From positions 124,001 through 188,000 of the forward strand of contig JARHXX010000004.1 in NCBI GenBank assembly GCA_029269125.1: 64,000 bases of DNA, read 5' to 3'. Of the stretch, positions 27,534-37,370 are shown piece by piece. The position numbers and the translations under genes are program-made. The notes below the pieces were generated by a model. It worked only from the letters and a program-made list of their open reading frames with translations, ran no database searches and was not told the origin of the DNA. Each line of letters begins with the position of its first letter. The stretch's first letter is position 1. Source of the DNA: Kiritimatiellaeota bacterium B1221. GTDB lineage: Bacteria > Verrucomicrobiota > Kiritimatiellia > SS1-B-03-39 > UBA6053.

Positions 27534-30227
27534 ATGAATATGAAAATGAAAATGATCTCTCTAAACAAACCGCCTGCTGTATTTTTTGCCCTGAAACCAC
27601 TTCTGTTTGTCCTTTGCGCCCTGCTCATGGCCAGGGTTGCCTCGGCGGATTCTGAGCCGGGTCCACCACAATGGGAACAGACAGGCTGGGGAGGTGGGGG
27701 ATATTTCTATGCGGCGGCATTTCATCCTTCCCGGGAAGGGGTGATTTATTTGGCAGGAGATGTGGCCGGGGTTTATAAAACCGAGGATTACGGTCGAAAT
27801 TGGCGGATGATTAACAAAGGGTTGGTCAATTATGGGGTGTTCAGCCTGGCAGTGGATCCCAGTAATCCGGACACCGTATTTGCCGTAACCGATGGTGGGT
27901 TGTGTAAGAGCACCGATGCGGGAGAGCATTGGGTGTTTTTGAGTCAAACCGGGCCAAACGAATTAAACATGCGGTCAAAGAAAAAGAAAACCATTCGTTC
28001 CGTAGCGGTGGACCCTTCGGATGGCAACATTGTCTATGCCTCAACTCCTTATGGCCAAGTGTTTAAAAGTATCGATGGCGGAGAGTCTTGGACGGAGAAG
28101 TACCGCACGCCGGTTGCCGGCGTAGACGAGGGGCGTTTACGTTTGCAATACGGGAAAGCGGATGGAAATTATTATGCGGGGATGTGGACAAACTTTTCTA
28201 TTCCGGAAAATGTTCAACCTGAACATGCGGTGGGCTTTGGCATGAACTTCAAAGGGGACGGTTCGTCTGCGCCCAAGAGCTTTTCCATTTTTATCAAAGG
28301 GAAAGGATTCAGTTATAAAAGCCGCAACTTGAATGAGTTGTTTGCGGATGAACAAGTACGGGACGTGGTATTGCGGGCTGCGGATTTTTCCGTAGATCCG
28401 GAATTTGCAAAAAAACACCCAGAGGCAGCTGCGGCCTTACCCGCCTCGCCGGACTGGACCAAAATTACCCGGGTAGATCTTTCCTGTGTGGGCAACCTTC
28501 CTCAAAACCAGCATATTGCGAGTCTGAGCAGGTACTTTATCGCGACCACTGAAACCACGGACGGCAAGGTGGGTTCGGAAGAGGAGCCCCTGCTGGTAAC
28601 GGTCAAAGAATTCGGCAATAAATCGAAACCGGGGAAGTATGGGAATCTTCGTTTGGGCGATCCGACACCCGGTGCGATTTACACCGTGACCGTGTCTGAA
28701 AAAGATCCTTCAAGGGTGATGGCCGCCACCCACGAACATGGATTAATCCTAAGTAAGGACCGGGGGGAAACCTGGGAGGCACTGTCCACCCCGGCGCCTG
28801 CTTCCGGAGTTGTGTTTGATCCGCAGGATCCGGACGTGGTTTATGGAACTTTTTTCTCACAGGGACTTTGGAAGTCAACGGATGCGGGTCAAACCTGGTC
28901 CCGGTCGACTGAGGGCATGACGGATAACGTTTCACTGCTGGAAGTTGCGGTGAGCCCCGAAAATTCACAGGATGTTTTTGCGATTGGGGCCACGGGATGG
29001 ATTGGCGTTTTTTTCCGGTCCAGTGATGCTGGGAAAACCTGGATGAATTCATCGGAAACCAAAGTGGATTATGTGGCCAATCCCACTCTGCCACAGTCAG
29101 GAGAGGTTGTGGACATGAGCGTCATCACCAATATCTCAATTGATCCCTCAAATCCGAAAAATCTTTTCGTCAGCGGGAATTGGCGTTGTTCTTTCAGTGA
29201 GGATGGCGGCGTGACCTGGGAAGAGCGGGTCAAAGGCGCTGATATTTCCTGTGTCACGGATATTCAGTTCGTGGGGGAGAAAACATATGTGACCGCGATG
29301 GATGAAGGGACCCTGGTTTCCTCTGACAACGGTAAAACCTGGAAACAGCTGTGGCCCCTGAAATATGAGAAAAATCTGAGTGGTCACAACTGGCGGGTGC
29401 GGGTCAACCGCATCGATGGTGTGGACCGCATTCTTTCTACTGTCAGTCCCTGGGACGGAAAGATGCCGCAGTCTGTGGTAGTGAGTGAGGATGGCGGTGA
29501 ATCTTTTAAAGTGACAAACGAAGGCCTTCCTGATTATCGGATTTCGGCCAACACCATGTGGGGGCGGGGCTATCCCAGAGCCTTGGCGGTCGACCCCCAT
29601 GATCCGCAGATTGTGTATATGGGTATTGATGGAGATGCAACCAAAGGTAAAACGGGGGGCGGCTTGTTTAAATCAACCGATGGCGGACACAGCTGGGAAC
29701 AGCTTGAGAATCAGCCGGGAAGCCGGCGGATGTATTATGGATTGGCTGTGGACCCCACCGACTCCCAACGGATTTACTGGGCAGGATTCGGAAAGAAAGG
29801 AGGCATTTACCGCTCTGAAGACGGGGGCGAAAGTTGGCAACGGGTGTTCAGTAAAGATGCCTACTTGTTTAATTTGATGACCACTGCAGATGGCACAGTT
29901 TATGCCGGCGGCAAACAGCTCTATCGAAGCAAAGACCAGGGAAAAAGCTGGCAGACGGTGACAAAGATCAAAGAAAAACGGTCTGTCGTGGGAATTGAGG
30001 TGCATCCGGAAGACCCGGATACGATTTGGATCTCTGCCAACGTTTGGAGCGGTGATGCGAAGGGGTTCATTCTTAAAACCGCGGATGGTGGAAAAACCTG
30101 GGAGGATATCACGGGGGATATCCCGTTTAACCATCCGCAAATTCTGCGTTTTAATCCGGCCACGCAAGAGCTCTGGGCCGGTTATGTCGGGCTGTACAAA
30201 ATTAAACAGAAAATGGATGAGAAATGA
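27534..30227 (+). CDS. GH74/sortilin-like beta-propeller protein with inserted beta-sandwich, secreted
   Basis: An 897-residue secreted protein. The start at 27534 gives a normal signal peptide (FALKPLLFVLCALLMARVASA); the longer frame from 27447 would absorb a TATAAA-containing upstream region. The protein consists of many BNR/sortilin propeller repeats (KTEDYGRNWRMINKGL, KSTDAGEHWVFLS, RSEDGGESWQRVF), as in GH74 xyloglucanases and sialidase-like proteins. At about residues 203-340 the propeller is interrupted by a beta-sandwich with KSRNLNELF, also found in the 1359-residue enzyme at 12959-17038. The gene overlaps the next by four bases (ATGA). GH74 catalytic aspartates cannot be assigned confidently, so activity is uncertain. 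Confidence 0.75.
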   Translation: MNMKMKMISLNKPPAVFFALKPLLFVLCALLMARVASADSEPGPPQWEQTGWGGGGYFYAAAFHPSREGVIYLAGDVAGVYKTEDYGRNWRMINKGLVNYGVFSLAVDPSNPDTVFAVTDGGLCKSTDAGEHWVFLSQTGPNELNMRSKKKKTIRSVAVDPSDGNIVYASTPYGQVFKSIDGGESWTEKYRTPVAGVDEGRLRLQYGKADGNYYAGMWTNFSIPENVQPEHAVGFGMNFKGDGSSAPKSFSIFIKGKGFSYKSRNLNELFADEQVRDVVLRAADFSVDPEFAKKHPEAAAALPASPDWTKITRVDLSCVGNLPQNQHIASLSRYFIATTETTDGKVGSEEEPLLVTVKEFGNKSKPGKYGNLRLGDPTPGAIYTVTVSEKDPSRVMAATHEHGLILSKDRGETWEALSTPAPASGVVFDPQDPDVVYGTFFSQGLWKSTDAGQTWSRSTEGMTDNVSLLEVAVSPENSQDVFAIGATGWIGVFFRSSDAGKTWMNSSETKVDYVANPTLPQSGEVVDMSVITNISIDPSNPKNLFVSGNWRCSFSEDGGVTWEERVKGADISCVTDIQFVGEKTYVTAMDEGTLVSSDNGKTWKQLWPLKYEKNLSGHNWRVRVNRIDGVDRILSTVSPWDGKMPQSVVVSEDGGESFKVTNEGLPDYRISANTMWGRGYPRALAVDPHDPQIVYMGIDGDATKGKTGGGLFKSTDGGHSWEQLENQPGSRRMYYGLAVDPTDSQRIYWAGFGKKGGIYRSEDGGESWQRVFSKDAYLFNLMTTADGTVYAGGKQLYRSKDQGKSWQTVTKIKEKRSVVGIEVHPEDPDTIWISANVWSGDAKGFILKTADGGKTWEDITGDIPFNHPQILRFNPATQELWAGYVGLYKIKQKMDEK

Positions 30228-32065
30228 TGAAAAATCTATGGAATGAAGAGAACGAATTTCTCTCCGTAAATGTTCAGTCCGATGCCTCCGTGGTCATTCA
30301 CGACAAGGTCCATGATGTCACCTGGCGTATGGGGGCGGTGGCCCTGCAGGAAACGGGAAAGATTGATGAAGGGCATGTGTGGCTGCGGACGGAACGCTCC
30401 ATCTGTGAACAATTCCCCGGCCGCTTCCGTGGTGAAAAGAAAGGGGAACTTTGTCAGTTTGCGCTGCTGGGCAGAGAAGGGCAGGCTCTGGGAAATTTTC
30501 AATGCCGCTTTTTGCTGGATGGACCGTGGTTCGACTGTCGGGTGGTGGATGTGGATGCGTCGCTCCCGAGTTTGGTTTTCCCGACGCCGATTGAATCGGA
30601 GAGTCTGGTGGTGCCAAAAGATGTGGGACAGTGGATACGAAAACCGCTGAAGCAGCGTCATTTCTGGGTCTTTCCCGCGCACCTTTCGATGCGTTGGTTT
30701 GGAGGATTAAAAGGCGCGCATGGCTGGATTGGAATTGTGGATCAGGGCTATGAAGATGCCGGAGTGATGGCGGCGAATATGACGGCGACCACCGGCTGGC
30801 TGAAATCTCTGAATCGTTGGCAGGGGAAACGGTCGGTCCGTTTCCGCTTTGTGAAGGGATCCTATGTGGAGTTGGCAAAAGTCTATCGGGCGTATGCGAA
30901 GTCCAAAGGGTTCTTTCACTCCCTGCAGGAAAAGATGCAATCGACCCCGGGATTAAAGAATTTACTCGGCAACCGTGCGCTGTTTTTCTGGCAGTCCAGA
31001 ACCCTGCATCCTGAAACCCGGGAGGATCGCATGCAACCTGCAGTGGAGGGAGAGCAAGAGCAAAGGTTGCAGGTGAAATTGACCCATCGGGATTGTATGG
31101 ATCTCATTGCGCAAGCCAAAGAAGCCGGCTTTCAGCAGGGACTGGTGACGCTTTGCGGATGGATTCGCGGGGGATATGATGAATCTCATCCGGATATTTG
31201 GCCGCCTGAGCCGGCATTGGGTCCGTTGACGGATTTTTCGGAACTGCTCTCCCAACCGGATCCGTTGACGGTGGCGGTGCATGACAACTATCAGGACATC
31301 TATCGGAAATCCCCCAGTTGGCCAAAAGGGGTGGTGCGAACGGCTTCCGGTGAGCCGATGCCCGGGGGCTATTGGGCTGGCGGTCAGGCGTATATTCTGA
31401 ATTCGAAAGACAGTTTGGCCTACTTGCGTCGAAACTGGGAGAACCTGGGGACGCTCCCTCTGCGTGCGGTCTATTGTGACACCACCACCGCAGTACAATT
31501 TTATGAATCCTACGAATCCGGCAATGAACAAACGCGATCTCAGGATGAGGAGGGCAAAAGAGCCTTACTGGAATTTTACAAGCAGCAGTCCGTGGTGTTG
31601 GGAAGTGAGGGGGCCGCGGATTTCGCGGTTCCCACAGTAGATTTTTTACTCCCATTTGATCAGCAACGTGTGGCCGGTGAATCTATTCCGCTTTGGGGAT
31701 TGGTTTATCACGATGCGATTTTACGGTACACGGTATCGAATGCGACCCAGACTTCACCCCTCGAACTGAAAAAGAAATGGCTGGCACAAATGATCTGGGG
31801 GCATCAGATGCGCTGGTATTTTGGATCCCAAGCCGAATGGGATCAGAGTCGGGAGGCGTTTACCGAGTCGTTCTATGTGGACCAATGGTTGGCGCGGGTG
31901 GCGACCCGTGAAATGTGTTCGCACCGTTTCCTTACCCCGGAGGTCGAAGAAACGGTTTACGATGACGGTGTGAAGCTCTGCGTCAATTTTTCCGAAGAAG
32001 CTTTTAAGCTGGAGGGTGACGTCATCCCCGCGTTGGATTTCCGTATTTTTGAACCGGGAGACTGA
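30224..32065 (+). CDS. Glycosidase-like protein of unassigned family (DUF5696-like?)
   Basis: A 613-residue protein without signal peptide. The N-terminal 230 residues are beta-rich, the rest resembles a TIM barrel with an acidic motif VYCDTTTAVQFYESY at about residues 410-425, VLGSEGAADFAVPTVDFLLPFD, and GLVYHDAILRYTVSNAT. The layout resembles DUF5696/GH101-like barrels, but I cannot assign a family or catalytic residues with certainty. It is translationally coupled to the GH74-like gene (ATGA overlap), which argues for action on the same substrate. A truncated, mutated paralogue lies at 38404-39291. It would act in the cytoplasm unless exported by an unrecognised signal. Confidence 0.6.
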   Translation: MMKNLWNEENEFLSVNVQSDASVVIHDKVHDVTWRMGAVALQETGKIDEGHVWLRTERSICEQFPGRFRGEKKGELCQFALLGREGQALGNFQCRFLLDGPWFDCRVVDVDASLPSLVFPTPIESESLVVPKDVGQWIRKPLKQRHFWVFPAHLSMRWFGGLKGAHGWIGIVDQGYEDAGVMAANMTATTGWLKSLNRWQGKRSVRFRFVKGSYVELAKVYRAYAKSKGFFHSLQEKMQSTPGLKNLLGNRALFFWQSRTLHPETREDRMQPAVEGEQEQRLQVKLTHRDCMDLIAQAKEAGFQQGLVTLCGWIRGGYDESHPDIWPPEPALGPLTDFSELLSQPDPLTVAVHDNYQDIYRKSPSWPKGVVRTASGEPMPGGYWAGGQAYILNSKDSLAYLRRNWENLGTLPLRAVYCDTTTAVQFYESYESGNEQTRSQDEEGKRALLEFYKQQSVVLGSEGAADFAVPTVDFLLPFDQQRVAGESIPLWGLVYHDAILRYTVSNATQTSPLELKKKWLAQMIWGHQMRWYFGSQAEWDQSREAFTESFYVDQWLARVATREMCSHRFLTPEVEETVYDDGVKLCVNFSEEAFKLEGDVIPALDFRIFEPGD

Positions 32066-32104
32066 TCGGGGGAATCGGCGAGGGTCTGAGGTGCCGCCCC
32101 TGTT

Positions 32105-32899
32105 TTAGACGTTCAGGCGGCGCCGGGATATAATGACACCTATGCCGGCAACCAGCAGAAACGTGAAAGTGGAGGGTTCCGGAATGACGGTGAGACGTAT
32201 GGCGTTTAAAGGAGCCCAATTGCTGCTGCTGTTGTCGTCGACTTTTATTTCCAGCGTTCCGGAAGCGCCAATGGTCAGGGCATTCATATTCATATAACGG
32301 GCATTGTTGTTTCCGTCTGTTTGAGCCAAAAAGGCCTGCTGGAGGGAATTGTTTGTGTCCCAGCCCCTGCTCGTGGATGCGCTTCCATCTTTTTCGAGGA
32401 CGTTGAATCCAAAGTGGGTGGTTCCCCCATCAAGAGAATAACTATAAGTTCCCTGTCCTGATGAAAGATCAGCCCGGGAGGCCCATAAATCCAGATCTAC
32501 AATATCTCCGGGGGTTAAATTTCCAAAGGTAATCGTAAAGAAGGTATTCGCATTTGTGCTGGTATAAAAATAATCAGAAGCGGCGGATGTATTCGTGAGG
32601 GAACCATCGGTGGTCACCCAAGAGGGGCCTCCGCTGCTGTTATTAAACGCTCTGGTTCCTCCGTTCCCGGAGTCGTTAATGGTGCCACCTTTACTTAAGG
32701 TGTATGCGCTTGTGGTGCCACTGTTATTGACGATGGTGCTGCCCGTGATATCGTCGGGGCGTGCATAGACATTCCAGGTCCCCCCCACATAGCCAGTGGA
32801 ATTCAGGGTGTTGAAATCAACCAGAAATGTTTCTGCACAGAGGCCGGTGTAGCCGGCCAGCAAGATGAAGGAAAAGGTTAAAAAGGTTTTATTCAACAT
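32105..32899 (-). CDS. PEP-CTERM sorting-domain protein
   Basis: A 264-residue secreted protein. The start at 32899 (MLNKTFLTFSFILLAGYTG) is chosen because TTTTGGAG lies eight bases upstream; the frame extends to 32929. The signal peptide ends near LCAET. The body is Thr/Ser/Gly/Asn-rich beta structure (SGQGTYSYSLDGGTTHFGF, GTLEIKVDDNSSSN). The C-terminal sorting signal is IPEPST, a hydrophobic helix, and SRRRLNV. Convergent with the glycosidase-like gene at 30224 and downstream of a broken LacI gene. Function beyond exosortase sorting is unknown. Confidence 0.87.
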   Translation of the reverse strand: MLNKTFLTFSFILLAGYTGLCAETFLVDFNTLNSTGYVGGTWNVYARPDDITGSTIVNNSGTTSAYTLSKGGTINDSGNGGTRAFNNSSGGPSWVTTDGSLTNTSAASDYFYTSTNANTFFTITFGNLTPGDIVDLDLWASRADLSSGQGTYSYSLDGGTTHFGFNVLEKDGSASTSRGWDTNNSLQQAFLAQTDGNNNARYMNMNALTIGASGTLEIKVDDNSSSNWAPLNAIRLTVIPEPSTFTFLLVAGIGVIISRRRLNV

Positions 32900-32925
32900 A
32901 CCAAAGCTCCAAAATTCGTTCATAT

Positions 32926-33787
32926 TCATTTGATAATAAAAGAATATTGGATCTTTCCCATGGATACAAGCAAAGAGTGAGGAGGACCTTCCTCATGAGT
33001 GAAGTGCGCATACGGTATCGAGACCCCTGTATTGAAATATTGGCGGATTTCACCGCGAAGGTCGGGGCGCTCTGAAGGGGGGGGGACAGTAGAAAATGGG
33101 AATCGAATTCTTCTTCGGACGTTCCAGGCTGCGCCGGGCGAGGATGGCTCCCAGCCGTAGATCGGTGGTGAACGAGTAGGGGGAATCCGCCAGCAGGACT
33201 CCAATCCGTTCATATCCCATTTCGTGCAGTTTTTTCCAAACTTCGGTAATGGCGGTGAATTCATCATGGATGATGATGGGGCATTTGGGGCGGTGCCGCG
33301 AAACGCTCATACTGACCGCGGGATAATTTTTACATACCGTATCGAGTTGATACGGGAGTTCCGGGAGCACGGCGATTAATAATCCCTTTACTCCCTGGGC
33401 CCAAAGGCCTTTGAGGAGTTGGGTGCTGTTGGGAAACTCACTCATATCGATATCCAACAACGAATACCCCAAAGCATGGGAAATTTTCTTCTAGTTTGAA
33501 TACTCGTTCCGACAGATCTCACCCACCTCCCCGGCACCATTGTAGAGATATCCGATGTTCATGTCCTGTTGATGGCGTTTTCCCTGCCAGCGACGTTCAA
33601 TGAGATGGGTCATACCCGGATCCGGTCGATAGCCCATTTCCTTCGCGATTTTCTTCACTTTCAACCGGGTGGCTTCTTTGGTGGCCGGGTCGTCACGCAT
33701 GGCCCGGGAGGCTGTGGCCAAACCTGCGCCCGCCTTTTTTGCCACATCTCTGAGGGTGACATTTGTAGATTTTTTTGACGAAGCCAT
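32926..33787 (-). pseudogene. LacI-family regulator, inactivated by a stop codon and a frameshift
   Basis: The N-terminus (33787 downwards) is a good LacI DNA-binding domain: VTLRDVAKKAGAGLATASRAM and KVKKIAKEMGYRPDP. After codon 98 (NEYSN) there is an in-frame TAG at 33491-33493, and the same frame then continues as ISHALGYSLLDIDMSEFPN through the effector domain (WKKLHEMGYERIGVLLADS). Near 33077 a run of nine C residues (minus strand) separates two frames; dropping one base continues as PPPSERPDLRGEIRQYF to a stop at 32926. Even joined, the protein is about 80 residues short of a normal LacI regulator. The GH20 gene is divergent, so it probably once regulated that gene and/or the PEP-CTERM gene. 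Confidence 0.75.
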
Positions 33788-33941
33788 GTAGCACTTTTTG
33801 TCATAACCATCCCTGGCTGTCGATGGTTAATTTTGATGAGCGTTTTACATGATCAGTCTTGAAGCCCGCAGAATGCTGGCCTATAAAATCACCTTCAAAA
33901 CCGAGCCATAAGATGTATCAAACCGAAAACCTGAGTCCAAA

Positions 33942-35468
33942 ATGAATATACCCCCCATCCTGCCTGCGCCCACCTCATGGACTCCCCGCCCCGGATATTT
34001 CAGGATCAGCCCGGATACCGGGGTAAGAGCGGATGAACGCCTGCGGGCGGAGGCGGTGATGTTGAGCCGGGCACTGGGATTGCAAATTCAGTTGGATGCG
34101 CCCGGGAAGGAGCAGGCACTGATTTCGTTGGTGTGGGATGACTCCATGAGTGATAAACTGGGAAGGGAAGGCTATCAGTTGGACATTTCCACGGAGGGCG
34201 TGCTGTTGACCGCGGCCACCCCGAGCGGGGTGTTTTACGGTTGCCAAACCCTGCTGCAATGTGTGTCACCCGTTTTCGGAAGCCCGGAAGGGGAGATTCC
34301 CGCGATGTCGATTCTCGATCAGCCCCGGTTCGGTTGGCGGGGGTGTATGCTGGATGTGAGCCGTCATTTTGCCCCGGTATCCTTCATTAAAAAATTGTTG
34401 GATCAACTGGCGTTTTATAAACTCAATGTTTTCCATTGGCACCTTACCGACGATCAGGGCTGGCGCATTGAAATCAAACGGTATCCCCGCCTGACAGAAG
34501 TGGGGTCCCTGCGCCCTCAAACTTTGATAGGTCATGAGCGGACTCAGCCCCACTGTTTTGATGGGGAGCCTCATGGGGGGTATTACACGCAGGAGGAGAT
34601 TCGGGAAGTGATCGCCTATGCGGCGGAACGTCACATCACCATCGTGCCGGAAATTGATATGCCGGGGCATATGCAGGCCGCGATTGCCGCTTATCCTGAA
34701 TTGGGGAATGTGGAAGGGATTACACATCCGCGTTGTCATTGGGGGGTTTGTGAAAACATTTTGAATGTGAAGTCTGAAACCATTCAGTTTATGCAGAACA
34801 TCCTTGAAGAGGTGATGGACCTTTTTCCCGGTGAATACATCCATATCGGTGGAGATGAATGTGTGAAAGATCAGTGGATTGAAAGTGCGGATGCCCAGGC
34901 GAAAATGAAAAGTCTGGGATTAGCGAATGAAGAAGAGATGCAACGTTGGTTTCTTCAACAGATGAAAGACACCATTGAGGCCCGGGGCCGCCGCCTCATC
35001 GGTTGGGAGGAAATTATGGAGGGTGGTTTGGCGGAAGGGGCCACCGTGGTTTCCTGGCGAAGCATGGAAAAGGGTATTGAGGCCGCTCAAGCCGGGCACG
35101 ACGTGGTGATGGCGCCACAGTCGCATGTGTATTTTGATTATTATCAATGCGAAGATACCGAAAAAGAGCCGCTGGCGATTCACGGGGTCACGACCTTGGA
35201 GAAGGTCTATCGTTATAACCCGATTCCCCCGGAGTTGCCGGCATCCGCCCATTCCCATATTCTGGGAGGTCAGTGTCAGTTGTGGACCGAATATATGCCG
35301 AACCCTTCCCATGTGGAATACATGCTTTTTCCCCGCTTGTTTGCCTTTGCGCAAACCGTGTGGAGTCCCGAGGGGCACGAGCCCTATGCCGATTTTCGGG
35401 AGCGCATCAATCCGCATTTGCAACGTTTGATGCAAGCATCTGTGAATTTTCGGCCGCCGGAGGTGTAA
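33942..35468 (+). CDS. Beta-N-acetylhexosaminidase (GH20), cytoplasmic
   Basis: A 508-residue GH20 enzyme releasing terminal beta-N-acetylglucosamine or galactosamine. The N-terminal beta/alpha domain (about 1-125) is followed by the barrel: RGCMLDVSRHF, NVFHWHLTDDQGWRIEIKRYP, IVPEIDMPGHMQAAIAAYP and YIHIGGDEC, with Asp305-Glu306 as the catalytic pair for substrate-assisted hydrolysis. WEEIMEGGL and GGQCQLWTEYM lie in the later barrel strands. There is no signal peptide, so it acts on imported oligosaccharides. The broken LacI gene is divergent, 154 bases away. Identification is secure. Confidence 0.95.
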   Translation: MNIPPILPAPTSWTPRPGYFRISPDTGVRADERLRAEAVMLSRALGLQIQLDAPGKEQALISLVWDDSMSDKLGREGYQLDISTEGVLLTAATPSGVFYGCQTLLQCVSPVFGSPEGEIPAMSILDQPRFGWRGCMLDVSRHFAPVSFIKKLLDQLAFYKLNVFHWHLTDDQGWRIEIKRYPRLTEVGSLRPQTLIGHERTQPHCFDGEPHGGYYTQEEIREVIAYAAERHITIVPEIDMPGHMQAAIAAYPELGNVEGITHPRCHWGVCENILNVKSETIQFMQNILEEVMDLFPGEYIHIGGDECVKDQWIESADAQAKMKSLGLANEEEMQRWFLQQMKDTIEARGRRLIGWEEIMEGGLAEGATVVSWRSMEKGIEAAQAGHDVVMAPQSHVYFDYYQCEDTEKEPLAIHGVTTLEKVYRYNPIPPELPASAHSHILGGQCQLWTEYMPNPSHVEYMLFPRLFAFAQTVWSPEGHEPYADFRERINPHLQRLMQASVNFRPPEV

Positions 35469-35822
35469 GGGCGGTAAAATTGAAGGAGAAGTGCTTCATA
35501 AAAGGGTACATGACCCCCAACGTCCTTATAGGGTCTAAAGAGGACCCCGCATTTCGCTCGCCGGGATGATCAGCATATTCAGCCCCCCCCCACGGGGATG
35601 GGGAGGAGTTGCCGGGGCAAAGTCTGTTTAAAGGGATCTGCCACTCGCCCTGCAAACAGGACTCTTGGTAAAAGCAGAGATAGACCTTCGAATCCACCTT
35701 TGGAGGATTTTGCGCAAGCGCCCTGCTAAAAATGGTGGCAAGATTTTACATGTACTTTTATGTCAAGGTATGCATAATTATTGGGTAATATAAGACACAT
35801 CCACCCTTGGTTCAGACCCCTT
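35469..35822. other. Gene-free region between GH20 and PEP-CTERM genes
   Basis: No convincing coding region or terminator. It contains a run of C residues (35584-35592) and, further on, an AT-rich stretch (35735-35800) likely to hold the promoter of the following gene. A TACATGTA palindrome occurs at 35747-35754. Confidence 0.4.
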
Positions 35823-36617
35823 ATGAAAACTTTAAAACCATCGATTGCGTTATTCACTTTCTGTTTACTGGCATCGGGACTGCAAATTGCTTCTGCGGCT
35901 GCGATTTCTTTTGTGGGGCGAACGGATGCTGCCACCGGCGTTTATGATCTTACGGCTCTGGGTACGACCGATTGGGCCTATTGGAGTACTGCCGATAACC
36001 CTATAGTTGGTGGGGTTGCGACGAATGAAATGAGTGGGGGGACGAGTATTAGTGGCGCTTCCGGCACGGGTGGGGTAACCTCGGTTCGTGGAACAGGTAG
36101 TTCCGGAGGAACGGTGGCGGATTTTTCATATACCAATGGCACGAGTACGGCTTCCGGGACGGCGTTTAATCCCAATGGGGTGTTTAATACAGATTTGTCC
36201 GGGCCGGGTAAAGGGGTTGAACTAGGATTTACTTTGGCGGATGCGGGGCAGTGGTATACCGTCAATATTTGGACGGCTGGTTTTGCAACCCAGTTTGCTC
36301 AGGTGACCGGTTCATTGGATGGTGCGACCTCTTATACTAATACCAGCGGTGGTTACGAAACAGTCAGTCCGAATGAGGGTAACTATGGGGGTTATAATAC
36401 TCCCAAGGAACAGTACCAATATACCTTTAATGTTTTAGCGGATTCTGCGAACGACGTCTTTAATTTCGATATTAGAACGGCCGGCTCAACCGGAGGAAGT
36501 CGTCATGTATTGATTACAGCGGCCTCGATTTCTGCGATTCCGGAACCTTCCTCTTTGGCCTTGGCCTCTCTTGTGGTGGTTGGTTTCACTGTCTTCGGGC
36601 GTCGGCGCTTAAAATAA
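35823..36617 (+). CDS. PEP-CTERM sorting-domain protein
   Basis: A 264-residue secreted protein. Starting at 35823 (MKTLKPSIALFTFCLLASGLQ) gives a standard signal peptide ending at ASAA; the frame is open back to 35781 but that adds a non-signal-like segment. The body is Gly/Ser/Thr-rich beta structure (SGGTSISGASGTGGVTSVRG). The C-terminal sorting signal is IPEPSSLALASLVVVGFTVFG with RRRLK. It is followed by a strong terminator and appears monocistronic. Function is unknown. Confidence 0.87.
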   Translation: MKTLKPSIALFTFCLLASGLQIASAAAISFVGRTDAATGVYDLTALGTTDWAYWSTADNPIVGGVATNEMSGGTSISGASGTGGVTSVRGTGSSGGTVADFSYTNGTSTASGTAFNPNGVFNTDLSGPGKGVELGFTLADAGQWYTVNIWTAGFATQFAQVTGSLDGATSYTNTSGGYETVSPNEGNYGGYNTPKEQYQYTFNVLADSANDVFNFDIRTAGSTGGSRHVLITAASISAIPEPSSLALASLVVVGFTVFGRRRLK

Positions 36618-36663
36618 GATTCTTTCAGTCAGGCTTTTTGGCATTCCTGCCATCAGCATCATC

Positions 36664-36698
36664 AACCATCATCGATTCGTTTCGATGATGGTTTTTCT
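36664..36698 (+). terminator. Rho-independent terminator
   Basis: Hairpin AACCATCATCGA/TCGATGATGGTT with a short loop, followed by T residues, 46 bases after the PEP-CTERM stop codon. Confidence 0.9.
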
Positions 36699-37036
36699 CT
36701 GTCCAGACTTGTCGTTTCATCTTCATAAATAAAGGGGATTTCCCCATTCTGCCTGCCCGGGGGGAGCCCCAGTGACCAGCGAAAGGATGGGGCACAAAAG
36801 CAAAAACCATGTCGTTCGTTGGGTGCATCATCCTTTCAGGACTATTTTTTTCGGGGTGCACTTCCGAGGGTTCCGCAAGCTCAATCCCGCCATCGGCGGG
36901 ACTACGGTGCTCCCAGCCTTTCAGGCTGAAAAAGGCAGAAGACTTGGGTGGGGTCCCTGGAGGGGACGGCGCTGTACCTAACCTTCCCCTGGCCGTGGCC
37001 TCGCGTTACGCGCGTGCAGGCAGACTGCAAAACGGC
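36699..37036. repeat. Intergenic region with one copy of a dispersed palindromic repeat
   Basis: No gene is supported. Positions 36864-36935 carry a copy of the repeat also found twice upstream of the BMC operon: CCGAGGGTT, GCTCAA, a short insertion, CTACGGTG, then GCCTTTCAGGCTG. The flanks look like degraded DNA. Confidence 0.5.
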
Positions 37037-37264
37037 TCAACTCCAATTTTTATAAATTCTGAAGGTCACCGGATCCGAAATATTTTGGAGGCCCGCCACG
37101 CCGGTCAAATCGACTTCAGCCAAGTGAAAGCTCGCCAATGTACCACTCATACTTCCGGTAGCGACATTGACCGTGGAATTGGCATCGCTGTCGGTGCTGG
37201 CCGAAGGTAAGGTCGTTCCCTGACTTGTCGGGAAACTAAACGGGATGTCCTTCCAGGCATGGGG
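37037..37264 (-). pseudogene. Remnant of a PEP-CTERM-type secreted protein gene
   Basis: A 75-codon minus-strand frame without start codon reads AWKDIPFSFPTSQGTT, then TVNVATGSMSGTL, and ends GLQNISDPVTFRIYKNWS before a stop. The last part closely parallels ELQNITSTVEFRIYMYN in the intact PEP-CTERM protein at 45282-46022. The signal peptide and sorting helix are both missing. It is best read as an internal fragment of a paralogous gene. Confidence 0.55.
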
Positions 37265-37370
37265 TTACTGTATTTCTAAAAGGGGGATGCATAAGATGTT
37301 TTCGCTTGTTGCTCGCGTTCCTCTGGTTTGCCGGGGGCTGGATTTTATGCGTTCAATTTTGGCAGACCTT

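Noticed and set aside
35747..35754. TACATGTA as a third operator of the GntR/LacI regulator
   Set aside because: Only the 8-bp core matches; the outer halves differ from the two sites at 18185 and 18261.
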